A DNA stretch of 64,000 bases from JAUNSR01 sp036655355 (GTDB lineage Bacteria; Bacteroidota; Bacteroidia; Bacteroidales; JAUNSR01): positions 243,165 to 307,164 of the forward strand of contig JAVVQG010000003.1 in the NCBI GenBank assembly GCA_036655355.1, given 5' to 3'. A model generated the notes under the pieces. The model saw only the letters and a list, made by a program, of their open reading frames with translations. It did no database searches and had not been told where the DNA came from. The position numbers were made by a program, and so were the translations under genes. How positions within the stretch are numbered: position 1 is the first letter of the stretch; every line of letters begins with the position of its first letter. Below, piece after piece: positions 17,633 through 26,193 of this stretch.

Positions 17633-18847
17633 ATGCGGGAAAACTTCATTTCATTCACAAATGAGTCGCTGATGCCGGAAGAGAAGATCTGTACGCCGGT
17701 ACGCGACAACAATTCGCTGTTCATCGGGATACCGAGAGAACGGGGAAGTTTTGAGAAGCGATTGCCGTTGACTCCCGAATCGGTGGGATTGTTGGCCTCC
17801 GAAGGACACCACATCATCATTGAATCCGGTGCCGGTGAATCGATCCATTATCCCGACGTGGCGTTCTCGGAAGCGGGAGCGGAGATCACCGATTGCCTAT
17901 CGTACGTATGGGGTGCGGACATCGTCTTGAAAGTGGCGCCTCCCACACCGCAAGAGGTGATGATGATGAAGCCCCGTGCCACGCTCATCTCGTTGCTTCA
18001 GCTGAGTTTCCTGCCCAATGAATCGATCGAGGTGATGCAGGAGCGCAAGATCAATGCGGTGGCGTATGAACTGATCACCGATTCACACGGATTTCACCCC
18101 GTTATCAGCTCCATTTCGGAGATTGAAGGACGCACGGCCGTGGTGATCGCCGCCGAATTGCTCACCAACCTCAACGGAGGCAAGGGAATTCTTCTGGGCG
18201 GATGTGCCGGAGTCACGCCAACCGAAATCGTGATTATCGGGGCCGGCAGGGCCGGACGAGAGGCTGCCCGTACTGCAGATGCGCTCGGTGCTACCGTGAA
18301 AGTGTTTGATAACAATGTAGAACTTCTGCGCGAGGTGCAACGTACGTTGCGACAATCCATCTTCACCTCCAATCTTCACCCCAATGTACTTCGTAACTCG
18401 CTCCATTCGGCAGACGTCGTGATTGGAACGTTGCGTTTTGAAAACGGAGAACGGCGTTTCCGCGTTTCCGAAGAGCTGATCCGCTCCATGAAAAAAGGCG
18501 CGTTGTTGATTGATCTCAGCGTTGACCAGGGCGGTTGTTTCGAAACATCCGTATCGCCCAATACCCTTTCTGAGGCCATCTTTGAAAAATACGGGGTCAC
18601 GCACTTCTGTGTCCCCAATATAAGTTCGCGCGTGGCGCGCACCACCTCCATTTGTTTAAGCAATCATTTTACTCCTTTGTTATTGCGACTCGCCGAATTC
18701 CCTTCCGTGGCCGATTACATCCGTCATCAGGAGTGTTTCCGGTACGGCGTGTACGTTTACAACGGCAAAATCGTGAATAAGGTGGTAGGAGAACATTTCA
18801 GTCTACCTTGGAGTGACATTGCATTATTCTTGACTACTTTTCAATAA
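17633..18847 (+). CDS. ald: Alanine dehydrogenase / NAD(P) transhydrogenase alpha-like protein
   Basis: 404 residues. The N-terminal domain shows IGIPRERGSFEKRLPLTP, in which the Arg and Lys bind pyruvate in alanine dehydrogenases, and the second domain has the NAD fold GAGRAGREAARTADALG. The protein has an extension of roughly 20 residues before the usual start, and its middle part (GGCAGVTPTEIVII) aligns with Ald rather than with proton-translocating transhydrogenase; no membrane subunit follows. The likely reaction is reversible oxidative deamination of alanine to pyruvate and ammonia. A role as a related lysine or opine dehydrogenase cannot be excluded. Confidence 0.82.
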   Translation: MRENFISFTNESLMPEEKICTPVRDNNSLFIGIPRERGSFEKRLPLTPESVGLLASEGHHIIIESGAGESIHYPDVAFSEAGAEITDCLSYVWGADIVLKVAPPTPQEVMMMKPRATLISLLQLSFLPNESIEVMQERKINAVAYELITDSHGFHPVISSISEIEGRTAVVIAAELLTNLNGGKGILLGGCAGVTPTEIVIIGAGRAGREAARTADALGATVKVFDNNVELLREVQRTLRQSIFTSNLHPNVLRNSLHSADVVIGTLRFENGERRFRVSEELIRSMKKGALLIDLSVDQGGCFETSVSPNTLSEAIFEKYGVTHFCVPNISSRVARTTSICLSNHFTPLLLRLAEFPSVADYIRHQECFRYGVYVYNGKIVNKVVGEHFSLPWSDIALFLTTFQ

Positions 18848-18952
18848 AATAATAATACGTTGTCATTTATTTAAATGTTTTGGCTTAATTTGCCCGTCTG
18901 TAAGTGCATCTATGAAAAACACAACTAACTACTTTCTATAAAAAGATAATCT

Positions 18953-20800
18953 ATGTCTGAAAAAACATCAATTATTGACACGGATAGAGTGGTCATACGC
19001 TTTTCCGGCGATTCCGGCGACGGCATGCAATTAGCCGGCACGATTTTTTCAAATCTGTCTGCTGTTTTCGGAAATGAGATTTCAACATTCCCGGATTATC
19101 CGGCAGAGATTCGCGCACCTCAAGGAACTTTAGGGGGCGTTTCAGGTTTCCAGGTACATCTTGGGAAAAAGGTATATACTCCGGGGGATAAATGTGACGT
19201 ATTGGTAGCAATGAATCCGGCTGCCCTAAAGACGAACGCAAAATTCATTAAGCCGAACACCATCGTTATCATCGATGAAGAGTCTTTTACGGAGAACGAC
19301 TTGAAAAAGGCCGATTTTAAAACAAATGATCCTTTTGCGGAACTCAACCTGTCAAATATCCAGGTGGTTTCCGTGCCGGTGGAGTCTATGGTGAAAAGTA
19401 GTCTTTCCGACATGGGGATGGATAACAAGGCGATGTTGCGCAGTAAAAATATGTTCGCGCTCGGACTGGTTTGTTGGCTTTTCAATCGTCCGATGGAACA
19501 TGCGATGGAGATGCTTAAAAACAAATTCGGTAAGAAACCGACCGTACTCGAAGCAAATATCAAAGTGTTGACAGACGGATATAATTACGGAAACAACATT
19601 CATGCTTCCGTATCCACTTACCGTATTGAAAAGGATGCCTCCAAGAAAGGATTCTATATGGATATCAACGGGAACAAAGCCGTTGCATTCGGACTGGTGG
19701 CGGCTGCCGAGAAAGCGGGTATTCCGTTGTTCCTGGGTAGTTATCCGATTACGCCGGCCACCGATATTCTTCATGAACTGGCGAAACTGAAAGCATTGGG
19801 CGTGAAAACCGTTCAGGCTGAAGATGAGATTGCCGGGATTTGTACCGCTATCGGCGCGTCGTTTGCCGGACAATTGGCGGCGACTTCCACTTCCGGTCCG
19901 GGATTGGCTCTGAAAAGTGAAGCACTCGGGTTGGCTGTGATGTCTGAAATTCCGTTGGTGGTGATCGATGTACAGCGCGGAGGTCCTTCTACCGGTCTGC
20001 CGACGAAAACCGAACAGACCGACTTGCTTCAGGCTCTCTACGGACGAAACGGGGAATCTCCTGCGGTTGTGTTGGCGGCTTCAACGCCGACTGACTGTTT
20101 CGATATGGCTTTTACGGCATCGAAGATTGCGCTCGAGCACATGACACCGGTGATCCTGTTGACCGATGCATTCGTCGGAAACGGCTCCTCGGCATGGCGA
20201 ATTCCTGAAATGGAGAATTATCCGGAGATCCGCATCCCGTATGTCACACCGGAAATGAAGGAGGGATGGCGTCCATATACCAGAAATGAGGAAACAAAAG
20301 TACGTTATAAGGCGATTCCGGGAATGGAGGGATTCGCACATCGTTTGGGTGGTCTTGAGAAAGATTATGTAACGAGTGCCATCTCTACGAATCCGGAGAA
20401 CCACCAAAAAATGACGGATACCCGTCAGGCGAAGGTGGAGTACATCGCCAATGAGATTCCATTGCTTAATGTGATGGGCAACCCCGATGCGAAAATCCTT
20501 GTTGTAGGCTGGGGCGGTACTTACGGTCACATCTACTCTGCCGTAGAGGAGTTGAATCAGGCGGGTAAATCGGTTGCATACGTGCATTTCAACTACATCA
20601 ACCCACTTCCGAAAAATACGGAAGAGGTGTTGAAACAGTACGATAAGGTGCTGGTTTGCGAGTTGAACAACGGCCAGTTCGCAGGTTACCTGCGTTCGAA
20701 GATACCGGGTGTGAACGTGCTGCAGTTTAATCAGATGCAGGGTCAACCTTTCCAGGTGAGCGATATTGTGGAAGCAATCACTAAATCGATGGAGGAATAA
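18953..20800 (+). CDS. korA: 2-oxoglutarate:ferredoxin oxidoreductase, alpha subunit (gamma-alpha fusion)
   Basis: 615 residues. The N-terminal part is the gamma domain (VIRFSGDSGDGMQLAG), and the alpha (pyrimidine-binding and domain II) part begins near residue 235 with NGNKAVAFGLVAAAEKAG and continues with SYPITPATDILHEL, AEDEIAG and TSTSGPGLALKSE. With KorB it converts 2-oxoglutarate and CoA to succinyl-CoA and CO2, reducing ferredoxin; in anaerobes the reverse reaction also serves biosynthesis. The next gene starts 2 bases after the stop. A related 2-oxoacid as substrate is possible but the KorA pattern is strong. Confidence 0.92.
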   Translation: MSEKTSIIDTDRVVIRFSGDSGDGMQLAGTIFSNLSAVFGNEISTFPDYPAEIRAPQGTLGGVSGFQVHLGKKVYTPGDKCDVLVAMNPAALKTNAKFIKPNTIVIIDEESFTENDLKKADFKTNDPFAELNLSNIQVVSVPVESMVKSSLSDMGMDNKAMLRSKNMFALGLVCWLFNRPMEHAMEMLKNKFGKKPTVLEANIKVLTDGYNYGNNIHASVSTYRIEKDASKKGFYMDINGNKAVAFGLVAAAEKAGIPLFLGSYPITPATDILHELAKLKALGVKTVQAEDEIAGICTAIGASFAGQLAATSTSGPGLALKSEALGLAVMSEIPLVVIDVQRGGPSTGLPTKTEQTDLLQALYGRNGESPAVVLAASTPTDCFDMAFTASKIALEHMTPVILLTDAFVGNGSSAWRIPEMENYPEIRIPYVTPEMKEGWRPYTRNEETKVRYKAIPGMEGFAHRLGGLEKDYVTSAISTNPENHQKMTDTRQAKVEYIANEIPLLNVMGNPDAKILVVGWGGTYGHIYSAVEELNQAGKSVAYVHFNYINPLPKNTEEVLKQYDKVLVCELNNGQFAGYLRSKIPGVNVLQFNQMQGQPFQVSDIVEAITKSMEE

Positions 20801-20802
20801 CA

Positions 20803-21807
20803 ATGGAACAGTATACAGCTAAAGATTTCAAAAGTGATCAATATGTGCGCTGGTGCCCGGGTTGTGGTGACCACGCGGTAGTTAATACCCTTCAGAAGGC
20901 GATGGCCGAAGTGGGCGTAGCGCCGCACGAAACCGCGGTAATCTCCGGAATCGGTTGTTCGTCTCGTCTACCTTATTATATGAACACGTACGGATTCCAT
21001 ACGATACACGGTCGCGGTCTTGCAATCGCTACCGGTGTGAAGACGGCCAATCCGCGCCTAACCGTTTGGGCGGTGACCGGCGACGGCGACTGTCTTGCAA
21101 TCGGGGGAAATCACTTTATTCATGCCGTGAGACGCAACGTGGACCTAAACATCCTGTTGCTGAATAATAAGATCTACGGGTTGACGAAAGGTCAGTATTC
21201 TCCCACTTCAGACCGAGGTGCGGTTACTAAATCATCGCCCTATGGTACGGTAGAGGAGCCATTCATCCCGGCTGAACTTACCATCGGTGCCCGTGGGAAT
21301 TTCTTTGCCCGTTCCCTTGACGTTGATTTGCAGACTTCGCGCGAAGTGATGGTAGCGGCAGCGCAACATCCGGGTGCTTCCGTGGTGGAGATTCTTCAGA
21401 ACTGTGTGATCTTTAACGATGGTATTCACAAATTCGTTTCCGATAAGGAATACCGTTTGGACCGTTCCATCGTATTGGAACATGGCAAACCGATGATCTT
21501 CGGAACGAAACGCGACAAAGGTCTCGTTTTGGACGGATTTAATTTAAAAGTGGTGACGATCGGAGAAAACGGAATCACTGAAAAAGATCTGTTGGTACAC
21601 GATGCAAAATGTGCAGACCATACGCTTCATTTCAAACTGGCGATGATGGGGGGCGATCTTCCGGTGGCTTTCGGTGTCATCCGTTCTGTTGATGCTCCGG
21701 TTTACGATCGGGAAGTGGAGAAACAGATCAAAGAGGTTCAGGAGAAGAAAAAAGAGCGTACCCTGCGTGAGTTATTGATGAAAGGGGAGATCTGGGAAGT
21801 GAAATAA
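20803..21807 (+). CDS. korB: 2-oxoglutarate:ferredoxin oxidoreductase, beta subunit
   Basis: Thiamine diphosphate-binding subunit, 334 residues. It shows the cluster-ligand pattern WCPGCGDHAV, the GIGCSSRLPYYM motif, and the diphosphate-binding GDGDCLAIGGNH followed by NNKIYGLTKGQYSPTS, all typical of KorB. The C-terminal 40 residues are charged and helical. It is coupled to korA with only AC between the stop and the ATG and ends at a convergent terminator shared with mnmA. Confidence 0.95.
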   Translation: MEQYTAKDFKSDQYVRWCPGCGDHAVVNTLQKAMAEVGVAPHETAVISGIGCSSRLPYYMNTYGFHTIHGRGLAIATGVKTANPRLTVWAVTGDGDCLAIGGNHFIHAVRRNVDLNILLLNNKIYGLTKGQYSPTSDRGAVTKSSPYGTVEEPFIPAELTIGARGNFFARSLDVDLQTSREVMVAAAQHPGASVVEILQNCVIFNDGIHKFVSDKEYRLDRSIVLEHGKPMIFGTKRDKGLVLDGFNLKVVTIGENGITEKDLLVHDAKCADHTLHFKLAMMGGDLPVAFGVIRSVDAPVYDREVEKQIKEVQEKKKERTLRELLMKGEIWEVK

Positions 21808-21878
21808 GCTTTGCTTCTAGGCATACAAGCGTATCTTCGGATAAAAAATACGATTAAACACGATACGATAAAATAAGA

Positions 21879-21921
21879 AAGGTGGAAATGCGCCGGCTTG
21901 GTCCGGATGCATTTCCACCTT
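21879..21921. terminator. Bidirectional terminator between korB and mnmA
   Basis: AAGGTGGAAATGC pairs with GCATTTCCACCTT around a loop that contains a CCGG/CCGG mini-stem. T-rich sequence follows on the plus strand. The next 70 bases repeat CACCTTATTT..TTTCGG in degenerate form. Confidence 0.82.
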
Positions 21922-21993
21922 ATTTTATTTCGGTCTTATTTACTTTCACCTTATTTATTTCGGCCTTTCGTATTTCATTTTTTCATCTCCACC

Positions 21994-23040
21994 TTATTCG
22001 GCGCTTTCGATGATTCCGCCACCCAGTACCATGCCGTTTCGGTAAAAAGCCGCAGCCTGTCCCGGTGCCACCGAGTTGACCGGCTCCAAAAAGGTGACGA
22101 TTGCCTTTCGTCCGGGTAACAGCTCCACACGGCAAGGCGTTTCCTGTTTGCGGTAGCGGATCTTGCAGATCACCTCTCGGTCGTTCGCTACTTCATCGGG
22201 GTAATTCACGTGTACCTCCTTTAGGTACATCACGGTTTTGTACATATCCTCGAGATGAGCCAACACCACTTTGTTCTCTGCCGGTATGATCTCTTTCACA
22301 AATACGGCCTTCTGAAAATTGATGCCCAATCCCCGGCGCTGCCCCACGGTATAAAAAGGATACCCTTCGTGTTTGCCGAGAACCTTACCTTGCTGGTCCA
22401 CATAATTTCCGGGAAGGATGGTATTGGAATCCACCTGGGTCTTCAAATAGTCGCGGTAATCGCCCGGACAGAAGCAAACGCCCAGACTGTCTTTCTTCAC
22501 CGACACTTTCTGGTAACCGCGCGCTGCGGCCATCGCCCGTACTTCCGCTTTGGTGATATCCCCCAAGGGGAGCAACATCCGGTTCAGAATCGTTTCGGGG
22601 AGTCCCCACAGAAAAAAAGACTGATCTTTATCCGGATCGCTTCCCGCGATGATGTGGATTCTGTCATCGTGCCGCACCGTACGCACGTAATGACCCGTAG
22701 CGATGTGGTAAATACCCTCTTCGTCCGCGATTTTCGCCAGAAGCGGCCATTTCAGATAGTTGTTGCACAGCACACACGGTACCGGCGTTTCCCCTTTCAT
22801 ATACTCCTCAACGAAATAACTCAGAATCTTCTCTCTGAATAATTCGCGTGCATCGTAAACGATGTGGCGTATGCCGAGTATATCCGCCAGCGCTTTGGCA
22901 TCTTCCAGGTGATGTTCGCCCCCATCGTGAAATACGAAGGTGACTCCCACGACCTCATATCCTTGTTCCTGCAATAAAATGGCAGCCGTAGAACTGTCTG
23001 TTCCCCCGCTCATTCCTAAAACCACTCTTTTTTCACGCAT
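21994..23040 (-). CDS. mnmA: tRNA-specific 2-thiouridylase MnmA
   Basis: Transfers sulfur to C2 of the wobble uridine of tRNAs for Lys, Glu and Gln. The PP-loop is VLGMSGGTDSS near the N-terminus, the first catalytic Cys is in VPCVLCN, and the second in GVCFCPGDY; TGHYVRT and YTVGQRRGLGI complete the signature. The start at 23040 (MREKRVV) fits the family length of about 350. Longer starts at 23085 and 23100 are in frame and would overlap the upstream peptidase gene by 8 bases, but the added residues come from a 15-bp repeat. It complements mnmG, which acts on the same uridine. Confidence 0.93.
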   Translation of the reverse strand: MREKRVVLGMSGGTDSSTAAILLQEQGYEVVGVTFVFHDGGEHHLEDAKALADILGIRHIVYDARELFREKILSYFVEEYMKGETPVPCVLCNNYLKWPLLAKIADEEGIYHIATGHYVRTVRHDDRIHIIAGSDPDKDQSFFLWGLPETILNRMLLPLGDITKAEVRAMAAARGYQKVSVKKDSLGVCFCPGDYRDYLKTQVDSNTILPGNYVDQQGKVLGKHEGYPFYTVGQRRGLGINFQKAVFVKEIIPAENKVVLAHLEDMYKTVMYLKEVHVNYPDEVANDREVICKIRYRKQETPCRVELLPGRKAIVTFLEPVNSVAPGQAAAFYRNGMVLGGGIIESAE

Positions 23041-23042
23041 AT

Positions 23043-23102
23043 TTTTTTCTCGCGTAGTTTCTTCACGCGTAGTTTCTTCAAACATGGTTTTCTCAAACAT
23101 AG
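23043..23102. repeat. Four imperfect 15-bp tandem repeats at the mnmA start
   Basis: Units at 23043, 23058, 23073 and 23088 share TTTCT(T/C) and end in (G/A)TAG or ATGG. They cover the last codons of the M16 peptidase gene and the possible N-terminal extension of mnmA, where they would encode a Glu-Thr-Thr-Arg-Glu repeat. Confidence 0.65.
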
Positions 23103-24313
23103 ATCAATGTAGAAAGTTTCGATTCGTCAAATATTTCGTTTGCGGTTTCCAGGATATCGTTAGCGGTTATGTTTTGAATTTTTCGATACGCCTCATCCAG
23201 CGTATCGAAACGATTGTAATGGAGATAAGATTTCGCCATCCCCATGGTTACGTTTTCCTTGTTGTCGTTCGAGATGCCGAGTTGACCTTTGATCTGTCTT
23301 TTCGCTCCTTCGAGTTGAGAGGAGGTGAGCGACTTATCGCGGAAATCTTTCAGCTCTTTATGCACGAGTTCGATGCATTTGTTCAGGTTTTTCTGATCGC
23401 AGCCGAAGTAGACCGAGAACACACCCGTGTCAGAATATGGCGTGAAGGCCGATTCCACGTTATACACGTATCCGCGTCTTTCACGCAGGGAGAGGTTCAG
23501 TCGGCTGTTCATACCCGGTCCCCCCAACATGTTGTTAAGAAGGGCGAGCGAAGCGCGTCGCGGATCGAACATATTGAACGCACGGTTTCCGATGATGACA
23601 TGGCCCTGGTGGGTGTCACGCTCTTCACGCAGATGCGTCGGCGTATAAAGGGTGGGTGCCTGACGCTGATTTCCTTTCCATACGGCCGGGTCGGGATTAA
23701 AATACTTCTCCAGTGCGCGTACCACTTTTTTGAAATCGGTTTTTCCCGTCGAGAAGAATACCATGTTTTCCGGGCGATACCATTTACAGAGAAAATCACG
23801 ACCCATTTCCGGGCTGAAAGATTCGAGCGATTCCTCTGTTCCCAAGATGTTGCGTCCCAGGGCGTGTCCTTGAAATAGTTTGTTCTCAAACTCATCGTAG
23901 ATCAGTTCCGGTGGGTTATCGCGGTAAGAGTTGATCTCGTCCAGAATCACATCGGTTTCCTTTTCAAGTTCATTTTCCGGGAAACGGGAGTTCAAGACCA
24001 GATCGCACAGCAACTCGCTCGCACGGTCGAAATTCTCCTCCAGGAAAACCGAGTAAACGAAAGTCTCCTCTTTTGTAGTGTAAGCGTTCAATTCGCCGCC
24101 CACTTTCTCCATCCGGTTCAGAATATGCCAGGAGCGGCGCTTATCCGTTCCTTTAAAAATCATATGTTCCACCAGGTGAGCCATTCCGGATTCCGTAACC
24201 AGTTCATCGCGTGTTCCGGCATTTACCGCGAAGCCGCAGTAAGAAACATCGGAAGTCGATGGCATGTGAATGATACGGAGTCCGTTGGGAAGCGTATGTT
24301 GTTGATAATGCAT
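23093..24313 (-). CDS. M16 family zinc metallopeptidase (processing peptidase-like)
   Basis: 406 residues. The inverted zinc motif HLVEH is at 46-50, with the catalytic Glu at 49, and the distal Glu ligand lies in EKETDVILDEINSY about 75 residues later. The C-terminal M16 domain contains LNNMLGGPGMNSRL and LRERRGYVYNV, which bind the substrate. The protein is one complete half-clam subunit of the PqqL/mitochondrial processing peptidase type. No signal peptide is seen, so it is probably cytoplasmic. The start at 24313 places the ATG 20 bases after its -7 box; an upstream in-frame codon would precede the promoter. Confidence 0.92.
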   Translation of the reverse strand: MHYQQHTLPNGLRIIHMPSTSDVSYCGFAVNAGTRDELVTESGMAHLVEHMIFKGTDKRRSWHILNRMEKVGGELNAYTTKEETFVYSVFLEENFDRASELLCDLVLNSRFPENELEKETDVILDEINSYRDNPPELIYDEFENKLFQGHALGRNILGTEESLESFSPEMGRDFLCKWYRPENMVFFSTGKTDFKKVVRALEKYFNPDPAVWKGNQRQAPTLYTPTHLREERDTHQGHVIIGNRAFNMFDPRRASLALLNNMLGGPGMNSRLNLSLRERRGYVYNVESAFTPYSDTGVFSVYFGCDQKNLNKCIELVHKELKDFRDKSLTSSQLEGAKRQIKGQLGISNDNKENVTMGMAKSYLHYNRFDTLDEAYRKIQNITANDILETANEIFDESKLSTLIYV

Positions 24314-24337
24314 GTATCTCTTTTTTATGTTAGGATA

Positions 24338-24345
24338 CAAAATTA
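24338..24345 (-). promoter_or_regulatory. Bacteroidota -7 box for the M16 peptidase
   Basis: The minus strand reads TAATTTTG, a full TAnnTTTG match. Paired with a plus-strand box at 24354, it makes a compact divergent promoter region. Confidence 0.5.
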
Positions 24346-24353
24346 AAAATAAA

Positions 24354-24361
24354 TACTTTTG
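24354..24361 (+). promoter_or_regulatory. Bacteroidota -7 box for the SIS-PfkB operon
   Basis: TACTTTTGCAGC matches TAnnTTTG. Transcription from about 24368 would leave a leader of nearly 200 bases before the SIS gene. Confidence 0.45.
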
Positions 24362-24391
24362 CAGCGTAAGGTTCAATACCTCAATATCAAA

Positions 24392-24526
24392 ATGAAAACC
24401 ATTACCTTCCGTTTTTACGATATATTATGGTAAATCAACGGATTGGTGATTCATATAACGGAACAACATCAGATCGCCATAGCTCACCTAAGGATGAGCT
24501 ACCCCACGAAAGGTACTTAGATGGCG
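24392..24526 (+). ncRNA. Candidate structured leader upstream of the SIS isomerase gene
   Basis: The long leader holds a 13-codon open frame (24392-24433, MKTITFRFYDILW). It then holds a possible three-way junction: CGCCAT at 24475-24480 pairs with ATGGCG at 24521-24526, enclosing the hairpin AGCTCA/TGAGCT (24481-24500) and a weaker ACC/GGT hairpin. It does not match any riboswitch consensus I know. An open frame continuing from 24427 into the SIS gene exists, but its first 45 codons look unlike protein. Confidence 0.35.
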
Positions 24527-24561
24527 CATTTGACCTTAGTGTTAAAAATAGATATATACAA

Positions 24562-25170
24562 ATGAAAGAGACTATACGTACGATCCTTCAGAAAGAAGCT
24601 GAAGCGATCCTGAATCTTCCGATTACAGATGCTTATGAAAAAGCCGTAGCTTTGATTGTGGAGCAGGTGCATCAAAAAGGGGGAAAACTTGTGGTGAGCG
24701 GTATGGGAAAAGCGGGACAGATCGGCATGAACATCGCTACAACGTTCAGTTCTACCGGAACTCCTGCCATCTACCTACACCCGAGTGAAGCGCAGCATGG
24801 TGATTTGGGAGTGATCCAGAAGAACGATGTGATGCTTCTGATTTCAAACTCCGGGAAGACCCGCGAGATTTTGGAGCTGATTCTCTTGGCGCACAACCTT
24901 AATCCGGGCATTCGTTTTATCGTCATTACAGGCAATCAGGAGAGTCCGTTGGCTGAAGAAGCCGATATTTGTCTCTTTACGGGCAATCCGTCGGAGGTTT
25001 GTCCCCTGGGACTTACCCCGACCACCTCAACTACGATGATGACCGTTATCGGCGATTTGCTGGTGGTGAATACGATGAAAAGTATTAACTTCACAAATGA
25101 ACAATATGCCAAACGCCACCACGGCGGCTATCTTGGCGAGAAATCAAGAAAACAATCGACTAACGATTGA
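24562..25170 (+). CDS. SIS domain sugar-phosphate isomerase (KpsF/GutQ-like, no CBS domains)
   Basis: 202 residues forming one SIS domain. VVSGMGKAGQIGMNIATTFS and ISNSGKTREILELI are the phosphosugar-binding elements, and SEAQHGDLGVI with the catalytic His matches arabinose 5-phosphate isomerases such as KdsD/KpsF. The tandem CBS domains of full-length KdsD are absent. The likely reaction is D-ribulose 5-phosphate to D-arabinose 5-phosphate for Kdo, but other ketose-aldose pairs are possible. I start at 24562 because family homology begins there. The next gene, a sugar kinase, starts 11 bases downstream. Confidence 0.85.
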   Translation: MKETIRTILQKEAEAILNLPITDAYEKAVALIVEQVHQKGGKLVVSGMGKAGQIGMNIATTFSSTGTPAIYLHPSEAQHGDLGVIQKNDVMLLISNSGKTREILELILLAHNLNPGIRFIVITGNQESPLAEEADICLFTGNPSEVCPLGLTPTTSTTMMTVIGDLLVVNTMKSINFTNEQYAKRHHGGYLGEKSRKQSTND

Positions 25171-25181
25171 TTAAGAATACA

Positions 25182-26111
25182 ATGAGTAAGCGAAAAGTAA
25201 TAGGGATCGGAGAAACCGTTTTTGACATCGTTTTTAAAAACAACCAGCCTGTGAGAGGTGTACCCGGAGGATCGGTCTTCAATACGATGATCTCTTTGGG
25301 GCGTTTGGGAGCCGAAACGACATTCATCAGTGAGGTGGGGCGTGATAAGGTTGGGAAACTGATTTATGCTTTCATGGAGGAAAACCATGTGAAGACAGAT
25401 CACATGTACGCTTACTTTGATGGGAAATCGCCCGTTTCGCTCGCATTTCTAAACGATCGGAACGAAGCGGAGTATGATTTCTATATGAATTACCCCACCG
25501 ATCGCCTGGATATCGTATGGCCCCGGATCGATGCCGACGATATCGTTATCTTCGGTTCGCTTTACTCGCTGAATCCGGCCATTCGTCCGGTTCTGACCGA
25601 TTTGCTGAATTATGCCAAAGAGCGTAAGGCAATCATCTATTACGACCCGAACTTCAGAAAGAACCACGAATCGCAGGTGATGTGGCTCAAACCGGCCATC
25701 ATCGAGAACTTGGAATTCGCCGATATCGTGCGTGGATCTACCGAAGATTTTGCAACGATTTATAAAGAGAGCGATATCGATAAGGTGTATGTAAATCACA
25801 TTCGCTTCTATTGCCCCTATTTTATCTGCACCGACGGGGCTGCCGGCGTATATTTACGCACGCCACAGGTGAAGAAACATTACCCGGTACCCGCGCTTGA
25901 AGCCGTGAGTACGATCGGTGCCGGAGATGCACTGAATGCCGGAATCCTCTATGCATTGCTGAAATACAACATCACTTTGGAGATGATCCCTTCGCTCGAA
26001 GAGGAGAGTTGGGATAAGCTGATTGCCGAAGGAATACGGTTCGCCGGTGACGTTTGCATGAGTTACGATAACTATATTTCGACTGATTTTGCTGGCAATT
26101 GTCTCCTTTAA
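25182..26111 (+). CDS. PfkB family carbohydrate kinase
   Basis: 309 residues. The N-terminal GIGETVFDIVFK and the Gly-Gly motif VPGGSVFNTMISLGRLG bind the sugar; the C-terminal ATP and anion-hole signature is STIGAGDALNAG, with the catalytic base Asp. The family phosphorylates ribose, fructose, tagatose phosphates or nucleosides; the residues visible do not fix the substrate. Being next to the SIS isomerase gene suggests a joint sugar-phosphate pathway. Translation probably begins at the ATG at 25182; a TTG 15 bases earlier is in frame. Confidence 0.9.
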   Translation: MSKRKVIGIGETVFDIVFKNNQPVRGVPGGSVFNTMISLGRLGAETTFISEVGRDKVGKLIYAFMEENHVKTDHMYAYFDGKSPVSLAFLNDRNEAEYDFYMNYPTDRLDIVWPRIDADDIVIFGSLYSLNPAIRPVLTDLLNYAKERKAIIYYDPNFRKNHESQVMWLKPAIIENLEFADIVRGSTEDFATIYKESDIDKVYVNHIRFYCPYFICTDGAAGVYLRTPQVKKHYPVPALEAVSTIGAGDALNAGILYALLKYNITLEMIPSLEEESWDKLIAEGIRFAGDVCMSYDNYISTDFAGNCLL

Positions 26112-26165
26112 TGTTTCTTTAACAGTAAAAAATATACCAAAGCACTCTTTTGAATAATGATTTGA

Positions 26166-26173
26166 TATATTTG
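26166..26173 (+). promoter_or_regulatory. Bacteroidota -7 box for the phosphatase-like lipoprotein
   Basis: TATATTTG matches TAnnTTTG and lies 20 bases before the ATG at 26194. A TTTG at 26149 is too close to be an ideal -33 element. Confidence 0.5.
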
Positions 26174-26193
26174 TGTTTGTAACTCCCGCTCTT

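Noticed and set aside
24427..24561. 46-codon N-terminal extension of the SIS protein
   Set aside because: Residues are unlike any SIS family N-terminus and the DNA shows inverted repeats; the ATG at 24562 fits the family.
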